Shown here one piece after another: positions 30,036-43,429 of a stretch of 64,000 bases of DNA. The stretch is from the NCBI GenBank assembly GCA_028641055.1, contig CM054062.1, positions 173,619,642-173,683,641 on the forward strand, written 5' to 3'. The translations under genes and the position numbers were made by a program. How positions within the stretch are numbered: the first letter of the stretch is position 1; every line of letters starts with the position of its first letter. The DNA comes from Alopecurus myosuroides. Taxonomy: Eukaryota; Streptophyta; Magnoliopsida; Poales; Poaceae. The notes under the pieces are model-generated. The model was not told the origin of the DNA. It saw only the letters and a program-made list of their open reading frames with translations, and ran no database searches.

Positions 30036-33000
30036 TGTAACATCCCAAGTATGAAAACTCCCATTTAGAATGATTGATTTCTTGTTTATTAAAGTTTTGC
30101 ATCATGTCATCATATTGTTGCATTTGTTTTCCACTGTTTTCATTTGTTTTCCTTTGTTTTCTGTTTGAATTTCAAACCAAAATTCAAACCTTTTGTTTCA
30201 TCCTTGTGATGTTACAATTTCCAAAGCGATAGTTCAAGTAAAAACAACCAAATTGCTTTCATATTATTCCATAATGCTCACTCATTAAAAGGTTGGGTTT
30301 AATCAATCAATTGTTTCCAGATCACATTCAAACAATTCAAATACAAATCTCAAACAGCACCTCATTTGAAAATTATAAAAATACCAAACAACCTATAAAC
30401 ACAATTGCTCTATTTAATCAATAGGGGTCACCCTAATAAAAAAAAAACATTGTTTTCAATATTAATCAATTAATCATCCAATTATTCCAGTTCAAACCAA
30501 TTTACAAAACATCAAATAAAGTTTGCACTTTTCAAAAACCAAGTTGACATTTTGGTAGATGTTGACTTAATTAACCCACATGAATTTTCCCTAAATTTTT
30601 AAAACTCAAAAACCTATCAATTCCTTCCAATATCTTTTGCTACAAAAAAAAAGAAGAAAAACAAATAGAAAAGGAGAAGGAGAGAGTAACCAACCCAGCC
30701 CACCTCCTTGAAGCCCAGTACCCCTTTCGCTGGTCATCTTCCTCGAGCTGATGTCACTATGTACGAACACCAAAACAACCGCACGATCATCCCTGCCCCT
30801 CCCGATGCCATGCCGTACGAGCTAGGGCTGCCCCATAAAACCACCTCCCTCTGCCCTAGACTCAAACCCTAGCTAGCCCTTCTCCTCCATCGCCGCCGAT
30901 CCATTCTTCCTCTTCCCCGAGCCCCTCTGTTCTTTCTGCTTTTCTGAACCTGACCGAACCCATCGATACCAGCACCCACCTCTCCTAGCTCCGGTCACCA
31001 CCTCCACCTCGAGGAGCAGCCGGGCGTGGGAATGAAACCGCCCCGCTCCCCTCGTCCTCCCGGTGCCCTCGGTTTCCGCCGGGAGCCCCCGGAGCTCCGG
31101 CGTCGTCCGCCGTTTCCGCCGCCGGTCGCCACTGCCTGCATCGACCAAGCCTGCACCGCTGCTCCCTCCGATCCTCAAGGTGAGGTTCGACCTCCTTCCT
31201 TTCCTCTCGCCTCCCTCCCTCCTGCAGCCCCCACACGCACCAGCGCCGCCGCCCCAAGCGCCCACGGCCACCGCGGCCATCATCCGCCTCCCTGCTGCCT
31301 CCGTTCGCTGTAGAAGTACAGAGACCGATCGGGTTCAGGTAGCGAACTGAACAAATTCAGTTAGTCCGCAAACCAAAGCACTTACCCCCCGAGTTCCCTG
31401 TTCTGTCACCACAGCCGCACCAGCCCATCTGGTTACCAGCACCCAGCGCAACAGTGAGGTGCAGGGTTCGATCCCCCCTGCACCCATAAAACCAAACCTT
31501 TTTTTTCCCCAATTGATTTGGTACAGAAACTTCCAGGAATCACAAATAGGCCCCTGGCACTTATTTCTAGCCCCTGGAAAATATTTTCTAAGTCCCTATT
31601 GCAGTAAAAATGGCAGATTTGCACCCAATTTTGGAAATTGCATAAATAAATCATCCTAACTCCAAATTCAACATTTTTAATATGTTTTCTGTACCAAATT
31701 AAATACTCTACCCAAATATAAAATTTGTTTACTGTTTTGAATATTTTAAATTGGTGCAATATTTGAAAACTTGTCAAATTCATTTAATTTTGCAAAAATC
31801 ATAACTTGGGCATAAAAATTCCAAATTTCACAAACCAAATATGTTTTCCAATCAACTTTTCATGTACTTTCCAAATATAATTTTTTTTTGCTGTTTTGAA
31901 TAATTTAAATTGCTGAAAACAACTGTTTCTTAATTATTGCATTTAAAATTGCCAAAATAATAACTTGATCATTTTAAATCCAATTTCCACAAATGAAATA
32001 TGTTTTCCATGCAAAATTAAACCCTCTTTCCAAATATAAACTTTGTTTTCTGTTTTGAATAATTAAAATTGGTTAAATAATTTAATCCTTGTTTAATTCA
32101 TTTAATATTGTTAAATTTGTCACTTGATCAAAACAAATTCTTTTGGGACATATAAAATATGTTTTCAAACCACAAAAGTATAAACTTTTCAAATATGAAC
32201 TTCACTCAATGTTTTGCCCAAATAAAAATTCAAATAAGTTCATGTTTGAATTAAATTCATTTAATTCTTGCTTACACTTGTTTAATTCATCAATAAATCA
32301 TTTGAAATCCTTTTTCAACAAGTGAAACATGCAATCCACCTAAAATTGTGTGTTCTTATCAAATATGAACTTTGTTATCTATTTTGAACAATTTAAATTG
32401 GTGAAAACAACAAATGCTTGTGTGACACCTTTAAGTAACCAAAATTTCCAACACTTAATAAATGAATTTCTAAACTTGTTAAGCCTTATTTCCATTTGGT
32501 TCTATTGTTGTTATTTTGCTGTATTCCTCATCCACGCATCATGCTAATCCACCTTCATATAATGATTAGTTGTAAAACAATTAATTCAACCATAATTCAT
32601 GGGCTTTCCATATGCAATCCAATTGCATATGGGTCCATTTAATCCTATTTCTATCTTGTCAACTAATTTATTTTGATGCAACCATTAACTTGTCATGCAT
32701 CATCTTGATTGTGCACAATGCCATGATAATGATTGTTTATCTTTCTGCCTTGTTTGTTTGCTTCTTCTCGGATACACGACGACGTTGAGACCGACGATAC
32801 TTACGACATCCCTTCTAAGGAGTTAGCTCAGTACCAGGCTACTGGGTTTGCAGGCAAGTTATCACTCACATGAACCATTGTGTTCCTTTCAACATTGGTT
32901 ACCGATACCTTCCGTTGTCTATTTCTGCTAGCCCTATGATTAGTTGTTTCTGTTACGATCCTATCACATGAATCCTTTAACCCTGATATTGCCTCACCTC

Positions 33001-34619
33001 CATACCTATAACCATTGCTTGTTGCCCGTGTCTTAATAGCATGCTTAGGTTGTTTTGCTCGATTCTGTTACCCGTTACTTTCTGTTACTATTTCATTATG
33101 TTCTGGGGGCTCGATGTTTAATCAATCAATCAATCATGCTAATGTTATCGTTAAATAATAACTTGATGATAAGGCACCGGCAGGAGGCCCATGAGAGGTT
33201 TTGAAGCCTGCTAGTGTCGACCCTAATAGGAAAAGGGTCTTGTCTACTGATCCATGATGAGCGCACTACCCGCATTTGGGAAGCGAGTATGGGCGCCCCC
33301 CTCAACTTGACCTGATTCGCATCTCGTCCAAATCGCCTCATTTAGTTCGTGTTTTCCATTTGCCGCATGCATGTTTTTGCGAGCCCAGGCCAGGGTGGAA
33401 CTTTCGTAGTCGGCATATAGGGGGACACGGTCTTAGAGTGCTATGAGGGTCCCTTTTCTTCGGGGCTTGATTAGCCGTGCGCCCAAGGTTCTTTGGGCTT
33501 GATGCGAAGAAGAGTCGAGTTGTGTTGAGTGCCCCGCTTGGTGGAAGGGCCTTTCCATCTGGCGGGTTATTCATGCGTGTACGACCAAATTGGTGCAACC
33601 CTGCAGGGATAATCTTCTCGAGAAGCCGTGTTTTCCGCGGTTATGGATTACTTGGTGAAAGTACTAGCTAACAAGTACTCAGGACAACTTAAACATAATG
33701 ATCAAACATGTACACCCAATGATTAATAACTTGACTAGTAATAGGTTGATGACACAATAACTTGATTCACCTTTAATACAACTGTGTGAGTTATCCTTGG
33801 ATTGCTTCTTTGGATAAGGGGCGAGATCCAGGATGGGTTTGTTTGAAGTTATCTTTCAGTTGGTTACAATCCTCGATCTTATCTCCTTTCTGTTAGCCGG
33901 AAGTGGTAGAATCTCTGTAGTTGGTTAGCGCAGCCAGTTGCAGCATCTTTTATATCCCCTCTCTTCCGTTGAACCCAAGGCATCTGTGCTTGGTGTTGAC
34001 GGGTTACACTTTGGTGAACTGTGAGTCTTGCTTGCCAGTACGTTTATGTACTGACCCCTTTGGGGCTGTGGTTTCCGCAGACCTACGTTTCTGAGGATCT
34101 ACATGGTGGCTATTACGTGGAGTATGACGAGACTGCTGACGAGTAGATAGCGGACCCGGGCAGGATCCGAGGCTTCGTGGATGGGCTCCGTCTGTTTGTT
34201 TCCGGCCTCTTAGGCCTATTTGGTTCTTGTCTGTACTCAGACATGTTGAATGCTTCCGCTGTATTGTAATGATGTATTGTTGGGGCAGGTGCCCTCTGAA
34301 TGATTGTATTTGCTATCTCTGCTCTAATGAGAGCCATTTGCAGCTTATTTCAATCTTTTGTGTCGTAGAGATCTGTTGTGATATCAGCTGTTCAACGCCG
34401 TTGACGTACCATGTGTGTATGGTTTGAAGTACGTCGACGGAAGTGCCTTTGATTTCTAGTGGATAGTTTACATCGACGATGGAATAGCAGGGCTTGTGTT
34501 GTCGCGCATAAGCGCAGGCCTACCAGGAAGCTGGGACGTGGGAGCAGTTATGCCCCATAATCCAAGCATCTGCTATCCAGTTCGTACGGTGAGTATCCCC
34601 TAGAAATCAGGGTGCGACA
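30036..34619 (+). repeat. LTR 2 (middle) of the array
   Basis: 4584 bp, same parts as LTR 1 shifted by 5412-5415 bp. In its 5' two thirds it shares variants with LTR 3 against LTR 1. In the 3' third it shares two with LTR 1 against LTR 3. It also has private changes (for example TGTATTCC at 32519). Confidence 0.9.
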
Positions 34620-35450
34620 AATGGTATCAGAGCCTGTCTGCCTGTAGGATCCCTTTTTACTGGTCGCAGTTGAGTCTAGAAATTATTTTGTAGCTATACA
34701 GGAAAAATGAAACGTGAGAGTAGGAATTCTGTTCTTTTTCTTCTTTTCCCCACCCTCCCTCCCTTTTCTGGTAAGGAAGTGCAACGTTGATTTCTCCCTT
34801 CTCATCTAAACTTTCAAGTTAGGATTTCACGTGTTTTGGGTTCTCCGTAGTACCTCAGGAGTTTTGTTCTCGTTTTCCCCGATGTTGCTATCCTGTTCTT
34901 CTCAACACCCTTTTCGTCTGTTGAAATCTTGTTGTTCTTTTCCACATCAAATCTTCTACCGGCGTCTAATCAAAACTCCCTCGTAAACTCTTATCCAGTT
35001 AAAGGGTTATTTGATATCGGAGCATCACATTCCTTTGTGTCAACAATCTTTTCCACAACATACAACCTAATTCTAGTTCCACAAAGCAATCAAATCACCG
35101 TTCACTCTTCGGAATCTCAAATGTTGACTTCCAAGATAAGTAAGAACAATCCAATTCTAATGGGAGGCCACATATTCCTCGTTACTCTCATATTGATGAT
35201 TCTGACATTGATGTTATTCTTGGTGTTCCATTGATGTCAATAACTCTGTTCCACCATTCTAGCCAGATAATCTATTCTCCAAATGAATCAAGTTCCATTC
35301 AGCTATACACCCTTGGTGCAAAATCTCTCCCCTTTACTTGAAAATGTTCTGGTGGTTTCCAAATTCCCTGACGTCTACCCAAGAAGTTTTCGGACCTTTT
35401 CTTTTCTCAGTAGGAATCTCGGGGCGCGATTCCTTCAAGGGGGGGCGTTT
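34620..35450 (+). pseudogene. internal domain 2: primer site, retropepsin remnant, polypurine tract
   Basis: 831 bp, nearly identical to internal domain 1. The protease motif reads FDIGASHS here (GATATCGG instead of GATACCGG), so the catalytic triad is lost in this copy. Primer site at 34622, with GAGCC in place of GAGCT just after it. Polypurine tract at 35437-35445. Confidence 0.85.
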
Positions 35451-38400
35451 TGTAACATCCCAAGTATGAAAACTCCCATTTAGAATGATTGATTTCTTGT
35501 TTATTAAAGTTTTGCATCATGTCATCATATTGTTGCATTTGTTTTCCACTGTTTTCATTTGTTTTCCTTTGTTTTCTGTTTGAATTTCAAACCAAAATTC
35601 AAACCTTTTGTTTCATCCTTGTGATGTTACAATTTCCAAAGCGAGAGTTCAAGTAAAAACAACCAAATTGCTTTCATATTATTCCATAATGCTCACTCAT
35701 TAAAAGGTTGGGTTTAATCAATCAATTGTTTCCAGATCACATTCAAACAATTCAAATACAAATCTCAAACAGCACCTCATTTGAAAATTATAAAAATACC
35801 AAACAACCTATAAACACAATTGCTCTATTTAATCAATAGGGGTCACCCTAATAAAAAAAAAACATTGTTTTCAATATTAATCAATTAATCATCCAATTAT
35901 TCCAGTTCAAACCAATTTACAAAACATCAAATAAAGTTTGCACTTTTCAAAAACCAAGTTGACATTTTAGTAGATGTTGACTTAATTAACCCACATGAAT
36001 TTTCCCTAAATTTTTAAAACTCAAAAACCTATCAATTCCTTCCAATATCTTTTGCTACAAAAAAAAAAAAAAAAACAAATAGAAAAGGAGAAGGAGACAG
36101 TAACCAACCCAGCCCACCTCCTTGAAGCCCAGTACCCCTTTCGCTGGTCATCTTCCTCGAGCTGATGTCACTGTGTACGAACACCAAAACAACCGCACGA
36201 TCATCCCTGCCCCTCCCGATGCCATGCCGTACGAGCTAGGGCTGCCCCATAAAACCACCTCCCTCTGCCCTAGACTCAAACCCTAGCTAGCCCTTCTCCT
36301 CCATCGCCGCCGATCCATTCTTCCTCTTCCCCGAGCCCCTCTGTTCTTTCTGCTTTTCTGAACCTGACCGAACCCATCGAGACCAGCACCCACCTCTCCT
36401 AGCTCCGGTCACCACCTCCACCTCGAGGAGCAGCCGGGCGTGGGAATGAAACCGCCCCGCTCCCCTCGTCCTCCCGGTGCCCTCAGTTTCCGCCGGGAGC
36501 CCCCGGAGCTCCGGCGCCGTCCGCCGTTTCCGCCGCCGGTCGCCACTGCCTGCATCGACCAAGCCTGCACCGCTGCTCCCTCCGATCCTCAAGGTGAGGT
36601 TCGACCTCCTCCCTTTCCTCTCGCCTCCCTCCCTCCTGCAGCCCCCACACGCACCAGCGCCGCCGCCCCAAGCGCCCACGGCCACCGCGGCCATCATCCG
36701 CCTCCCTGCTGCCTCCGTTCGCTGTAGAAGTACAGAGACCGATCGGGTTCAGGTAGCGAACTGAAAAAATTCAGTTAGGCCGCAAACCAAAGCACTTACC
36801 CCCCGAGTTCCCTGTTCTGTCACCATAGCCGCACCAGCCCATCTGGTTACCAGCACCCAGCGCAACAGTGAGGTGCAGGGTTCGATCCCCCCTGCACCCA
36901 TAAAACCAAACATTTTTTTTCCCCAATTGATTTGGTACAGAAACTTCCAGGAATCACAAATAGGCCCCTGGCACTTATTTCTAGCCCCTGGAAAATATTT
37001 TCTAAGTCCCTATTGCAGTAAAAATGGCAGATTTGCACCCAATTTTGGAAATTGCATAAATAAATCATCCTAACTCTAAATTCAACATTTTTAATATGTT
37101 TTCTGTACCAAATTAAATACTCTACCCAAATATAAAATTTGTTTACTGTTTTGAATATTTTAAATTGGTGCAATATTTGAAAACTTGTCAAATTCATTTA
37201 ATTTTGCAAAAATCATAACTTGGGCATAAAAATTCCAAATTTCACAAACCAAATATGTTTTAAAATCAACTTTTCATGTACTTTCCAAATATAAATTTTG
37301 TTTGCTGTTTTGAATAATTTAAATTGCTGAAAACAACTGTTTCTTAATTATTGCATTTAAAATTGCCAAAATAATAACTTGATCATTTTAAATCCAATTT
37401 CCACAAATGAAATATGGTTTCCATGCAAAATTAAACCCTCTTTCCAAATATAAACTTTGTTTTCTGTTTTGAATAATTAAAATTGGTTAAATAATTTAAT
37501 CCTTGTTTAATTCATTTAATATTGTTAAATTTGTCACTTGATCAAAACAAATTCTTTTGGGACATATAAAATATGTTTTCAAACCACAAAAGTATAAACT
37601 TTTCAAATATGAACTTCACTCAATGTTTTGCCCAAATAAAAATTCAAATAAGTTCATGTTTGAATTAAATTCATTTAATTCTTGCTTACACTTGTTTAAT
37701 TCATCAATAAATCATTTGAAATCCTTTTTCAACAAGTGAAACATGCAATCCACCTAAAATTGTGTGTTCTTATCAAATATGAACTTTGTTATCTATTTTG
37801 AACAATTTAAATTGGTGAAAACAACAAATGCTTGTGTGACACCTTTAAGTAACCAAAATTTCCAACACTTAATAAATGAATTTCTAAACTTGTTAAGCCT
37901 TATTTCCATTTGGTTCTATTGTTGTTATTTTGCTGTTTTCCTCATCCACGCATCATGCTAATCCACCTTCATATAATGATTAGTTGTAAAACAATTAATT
38001 CAACCATAATTCATGGGCTTTCCATATGCAATCCAATTGCATATGGGTCCATTTAATCCTATTTCTATCTTGTCAACTAATTTATTTTGATGCAACCATT
38101 AACTTGTCATGCATCATCTTGATTGTGCACAATGCCATGATAATGATTGTTTATCTTTCTGCCTTGTTTGTTTGCTTCTTCTCGGATACACGACGACGTT
38201 GAGACCGACGATACTTACGACATCCCTTCTAAGGAGTTAGCTCAGTACCAGGCTACTGGGTTTGCAGGCAAGTTATCACTCACATGAACCATTGTGTTCC
38301 TTTCAACATTGGTTACCGATACCTTCCGTTGTCTATTTCTGCTAGCCCTATGATTAGTTGTTTCTGTTACGATCCTATCACATGAATCCTTTAACCCTGA

Positions 38401-40033
38401 TATTGCCTCACCTCCATACCTATAACCATTGCTTGTTGCCCGTGTCTTAATAGCATGCTTAGGTTGTTTTGATCGAGTCTGTTACCCGTTACTTTCTGTT
38501 ACTATTTCATTATGTTCTGGGGGCTCGATGTTTAATCAATCAATCAATCATGCTAATGTTATCGTTAAATAATAACTTGATGATAAGGCACCGGCAGGAG
38601 GCCCATGAGAGGTTTTGAAGCCTGCTAGTGTCGACCCTAATAGGAAAAGGGTCTTGTCTACTGATCCATGATGAGCGCACTACCCGCATTTGGGAAGCGA
38701 GTATGGGCGCCCCCCTCAACTTGACCTGATTCGCATCTCGTCCAAATCGCCTCATTTAGTTCGTGTTTTCCATTTGCCGCATGCATGTTTTTGCGAGCCC
38801 AGGCCAGGGTGGAACTTTCATAGTCGGCATATAGGGGGACACGGTCTTAGAGTGCTATGAGGGTCCCTTTTCTTCGGGGCTTGATTAGCCGTGCGCCCAA
38901 GGTTCTTTGGGCTTGATGCGAAGAAGAGTCGAGTTGTGTTGAGTGCCCCGCTTGGTGGAAGGGCCTTTCCATCTGGCGGGTTATTCATGCGTGTACGGCC
39001 AAATTGGTGCAACCCTGCAGGGATAATCTTCTCGAGAAGCCGTGTTTTCCGCGGTTATGGATTACTTGGTGAAAGTACTGACTAACAAGTACTCAGGACA
39101 ACTTAAACATAATGATCAAACATGTACACCCAATGATTAATAACTTGACTAGTAATAGGTTGATGACACAATAACTTGATTCACCTTTAATACAACTGTG
39201 TGAGTTATCCTTGGATTGCTTCTTTGGATAAGGGGCGAGATCCAGGATGGGTTTGTTTGAAGTTATCTTTCAGTTGGTTACAATCCTCGATCTTATCTCC
39301 TTTCTGTTAGCCGGAAGTGGTAGAATCTCTGTAGTTGGTTAGCGCAGCCAGTTGCAGCATCTTTTATATCCCCTCTCTTCCGTTGAACCCAAGGCATCTG
39401 TGCTTGGTGTTGACGGGTTACACTTTGGTGAACTGTGAGTCTTGCTTGCCAGTACGTTTATGTACTGACCCCTTTGGGGCTGTGGTTTCCGCAGACCTAC
39501 GTTTCCGAGGATCTACATGGTGGCTATTACGTGGAGTATGACGAGACTGCTGACGAGTAGATAGCGGACCCGGGCAGGATCCGAGGCTTCGTGGATGGGC
39601 TCCGTCTGTTTGTTTCCGACCTCTTAGGCCTATTTGGTTCTTGTCTGTACTCAGACATGTTGAATGCTTCCGCTGTATTGTAATGATGTATTGTTGGGGC
39701 AGGTGCCCTCTGAATGATTGTATTTGCTATCTCTGCTCTAATGAGAGCCATTTGCAGCTTATTTCAATCTTTTGTGTCGTAGAGATCTGTTGTGATATCA
39801 GCTGTTCAACGCCGTTGACGTACCATGTGTGTATGGTTTGAAGTACGTCGACGGAAGTGCCTTTGATTTCTAGTGGATAGTTTACATCGACGATGGAATA
39901 GCAGGGCTTGTGTTGTCGCGCATAAGCGCAGGCCTACCAGGAAGCTGGGACGTGGGAGCAGTTATGCCCCATAATCCAAGCATCTGCTATCCAGTTCGTA
40001 CGGTGAGTATCCCCTAGAAATCAGGGTGCGACA
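35451..40033 (+). repeat. LTR 3 (right) of the array
   Basis: 4583 bp, ending GGGTGCGACA at 40033 directly before TSD TTATG. Private variants include GATCGAGTC near 38470 and TTTCATAGTC near 38817. Confidence 0.9.
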
Positions 40034-40194
40034 TTATGGGGTGTGTACCTGTAACTATTTAGCATGTAAGAAGAAATAATCTTCGAGTAAATATGGTTGA
40101 GAAACCATGTATTTTATTGCTATGACTGAGAAGTCATGTATTCGGGCTACAGGAGTGGCTAGTATAGCCTTATTTGTTGTGAGAACATGTAAAT

Positions 40195-43100
40195 CTAGGG
40201 ATAAAATTTGCGGAGGTGTGCGATATTCCAAGGGTTGGAATAGATTCCTCCAGTCGATGGATTCTTCAGCATGTAGGCTCCACCTGGGATGACTTCGTGT
40301 ATGATGAAGGGTCCTTCCCATGGTGGCTCGAGCTTGTGTCCTTCCTTCTGCTTGAGTCGTAGCACTAGATCTCCAACCGCGAATGCTCTGTGGCGTATAC
40401 GGCGACTATGATAGTTTCGCAGTGATTATTGATATACTGCGGATCTTCCGAGTGCTATATCGCGCATCTCATCGAGTGCATCCATATCTTCCGCGAGTAC
40501 CCTGTTTGAGGTTTCTTCGCTGTAAGCCACAACTCGTGGGGCGCTGAACCGAACATCCTCGGGAAGGACTGCCTCTGCCCCGTATACCATGAAAAATGGC
40601 GTGTAGTTTATGGATAGGTTTGGAGTCGTGCAGAGGCTCCATAGCACGGAGGGTAACTCTTCGGCCCAATGTCCTGCTGCTGGATGTAGACGATCGAGTA
40701 GACGTTTCTTGATTCCAGCTGAAACTAGGCCGTTGGATCTTTCGACTTGCCCGTTCGTTTGCGGGTGGGCAACTGAAGCGAACTTGAAGTTGATGCCCTT
40801 TTCCTCACAGAACTGTTGTGTTTCTTTTGCTGTGAAGTTTGTGCCATTGTCTGTAATGATGTCATGTGGTACCCCGAATCTGCATACGATGGAGTCGAGG
40901 AACTTGACTGCGCACTGGGCACTAGCCGAAGTTACTGGCATGGCCTCGATCCATTTGGTAAATGTGTCGACTGCGACCAGCAAGTGTGTATACCCACCTG
41001 GTGTGGACTTGCGTAATGGTCCTACCATGTCTAGCCCCCATTGCGCAAAGGGACAGGCGATGGGTATCATGTGCAGTTCCGTAGCAGGTGCATGTGGTCT
41101 TGGCGCGAATCGCTGGCAAGCATCGCATCGTTCGACTAGCTCCTTTGCGTCGGTGGCTGCTGTGAGCCAATAGAATCCCGCTCGGAAGGCTTTTCCCACG
41201 ATTGCTTTCCAGCTAGCGTGATGCCCGCGGTCTCCTTGGTGGATGTCCTGGAGTAACTCTCTGCCATCCTCGGGTGCGATACAGCGCTGAAGTATACCTG
41301 AGATGCTTTGCTTGTATAATTCTCTGTTGATTACCCGAAAGGATTTGCTGCGTCTGACTATCTGTCGAGCCTCACGAGGATCTGCCGGGAGCTGTTTGGT
41401 GGTCAGGTAGTCGAGGTATTTCTGCGTCCAGATTGGCTCGACCAGAAAAACCTGTCGTGAAATGTTATGAATAAGCTCGATGATGGCGACCTGCGGGCTG
41501 ACCTCTGTTTCTTGTGTTGTGGGTGTTCCTGCAACTTTTTTGACTTTGACAGAGCGCTTGGTCATCCTCTCGAAATATATTCCTGGCGGTATGGGTGTGT
41601 TTGTAGAACCCATGTTTGCCAATTTATCTGCTTCTTCATTACTGGATCTCGCAATGTGTTTCAGCTCGCATCCCTTGAAATTTCCTTCGAGTAGGTTGTA
41701 CATGTCGCGATATGCGACCATGTTTTCGGCAACTGCGTCGCATTCCTTCATTGTTTGCTGTACGATGAGATTGGAATCGCCGTAGATCATTGGTCGGGTG
41801 GCTCCATAGGCAATTGCCATCTTCATCCCATGCAACAGTGCTTCATATTCCGCGTCATTGTTTGATGCCGGATCATCGGGTGGAAAGTCTAACCGTAGGA
41901 CGTATTGCAGCTTGTCCCCCCTAGGCGATATGAGGACAATTCCAGCTCCTGCTCCTTCGTTTCGTTTGGACCCGTCAAAGTACATTATCCAGTTGCTCGT
42001 GTACTCAGGCGGTCCTGGCGTTTGTAGCTCTGTCCACTCGCTTAGGAATTCCACGAGTACCTGGCATTTGACTGCGTTGCGTCCTGCATAAGTGATGTCC
42101 CAGGCGCCCAACTCGATGCTCCATTTGGCTATTCTTCCGGATGCCATGGGGTTGTTCATGATTGTCCCGAGTGACGCATCATTAACCACTGTGATGGCGT
42201 GTTCCTGGAAGTATTGCTTGAGCTTTCGGGCTGTAAGAACAACTCCATACGCGAGCTTCTGGTAATAAGGATATTGTTGCTTGCATGGCGAGAGCACTTC
42301 GCTGATGTAATAGATTTGTCGCTGAACTCCGTATGCTTTGCCCTTCTCAGGTCGTTCGACTACGATTGCTGTGCTGATGACCTGGTTTGTGGCGGCTAGG
42401 TACAAGTAAAGTGGCTCCCTTTCTTGCGGTGTTGCAAGGACTCGCTTGCTTTGCAATGATCGCTTTAAGTCCGCGAATGCTTGCTTAGCTTCTGGTGTCC
42501 ACTCGAATTTGTCCGTCTTCTTCAGCAGCTTGTAGAAGGGTAACGCTTGCTCTCCCAATCGTGCGATGAACCTGCTCAGGGCGGCTAGTCGCCCTGCGAG
42601 CTGTTGGACTCCGCGTAGATTGGTTGGCTCCTTCATTGTCAAGATTGCTTGTATTTTCTCTGGGTTAGCTTCGATGCCTCTGGCGGATACCAGGTACCCG
42701 AGAAGTTTTCCTGCTGGAACGCCGAAGACACATTTTGTCGGATTGAGCTTGATCCTGTATGCGTTGAGGGCGTCGAATGTTTCTCTAATATCCTCGAGGA
42801 GCGTGCTCTCAACTCGAGTCTTGATGACTATGTCGTCAACGTACACTTGCACGTTCTTGCCAATGAGCTTGGCGAGGCATTTTTTCATGCAACGCTGGTA
42901 TGTTGCGCCTGCGTTTTTTTAGCCCGAAGGGCATTGTCGTGTAGCAGTATACACCGTGTGGCGTGATGAATGCTGTCCCTTCTTCGTCCTCCCGTTTCAT
43001 CCGGATCTGATTATATCCCGAATAAGCGTCCAGGAAAGAGAGGCGTTGACAGCCTGCCGTAGAGTCCACGATCTGGTCGATTCGCGGGAGGGGGAAGTTA

Positions 43101-43366
43101 TCCTTGGGACAGTGCTTGTTTAACGACGTGTAGTCGATGCATACCCGAAGGATGTCCGTGTTCTTTTTGGGGACCAGCACCGGGTTTGCTAACCAAGTGG
43201 ATATCTTGATCTCCCTGATGAATTTTGCTGCTAGCAATTTGTTTACTTCTTCTCCAAGCGCCTTCTGCTTGGGTTCTGAAAATCGTCGAGTAGTTTGTTT
43301 GATGGGTTTGGCATCTGGAAAGACTTTGAGTGAGTGCTCGGCAAACTCCCTGGGTATTCCTGGCAT
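40195..43366 (-). pseudogene. Tat pol: RT, RNase H, archaeal-type RNase H, integrase
   Basis: Read on minus. RT starts near 43366 (MPGIPREFAEHS; VCIDYTSLNKHCPKDNFPLP; YCYTTMPFGLK). A one-base addition in the A run at about 42912-42918 shifts the frame, which resumes with a C-MKKCLAKLIG segment and YVDD (about 42832-42843). RNase H follows, then a second RNase H with MYFDGSKRNEGAGAG, NNDAEYEALLHG and YGDSNLIVQQ. Integrase has an H2C2 finger (HHASW...CDACQRF) and DDE residues in GLDMVGPL, TDNGTNF and QVERSNG. A TAA at 40426-40428 interrupts integrase where CAA is expected; the frame then continues through a GPY/F-like WEGPFII to a stop at 40195. The order identifies the Tat lineage. One indel and one nonsense codon are the lesions I can see. 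Confidence 0.88.
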
Positions 43367-43429
43367 ATCTGATGGCTGCCAGGCAAAAATTTCGCAGTAC
43401 TCACGGAGGAGTTCGACGAGCGCGCTTTC

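Larger units (their letters stand above)
24624..40033 (+). mobile_element. tandem non-autonomous element: LTR-internal-LTR-internal-LTR
   Basis: 15.4-kb array with TSD TTATG at 24619-24623 and 40034-40038, inserted in the 3' region of the Tat element. Three LTRs (4581, 4584, 4583 bp) alternate with two 831-bp internal domains; period 5412-5415 bp. Each LTR starts TGTAACATCCC and ends GGGTGCGACA. Each internal domain opens with TGGTATCAGAGC (initiator-Met primer site) and closes with AAGGGGGGG (polypurine tract). The LTR termini, primer and a protease remnant point to a deletion derivative of a Tekay-like chromovirus. No gag, RT or integrase remains, so mobility must have come from a helper. 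Confidence 0.9.

Noticed and set aside
24624..40033. Triplicated 5.4-kb unit as a tandem array of host genes
   Set aside because: Primer-binding sites, polypurine tracts, LTR termini and a single 5-bp TSD explain it as a retroelement array.
40610..41173. 187-codon plus-strand frame over integrase
   Set aside because: Shadow of the minus-strand integrase, which has clear H2C2 and DDE motifs.
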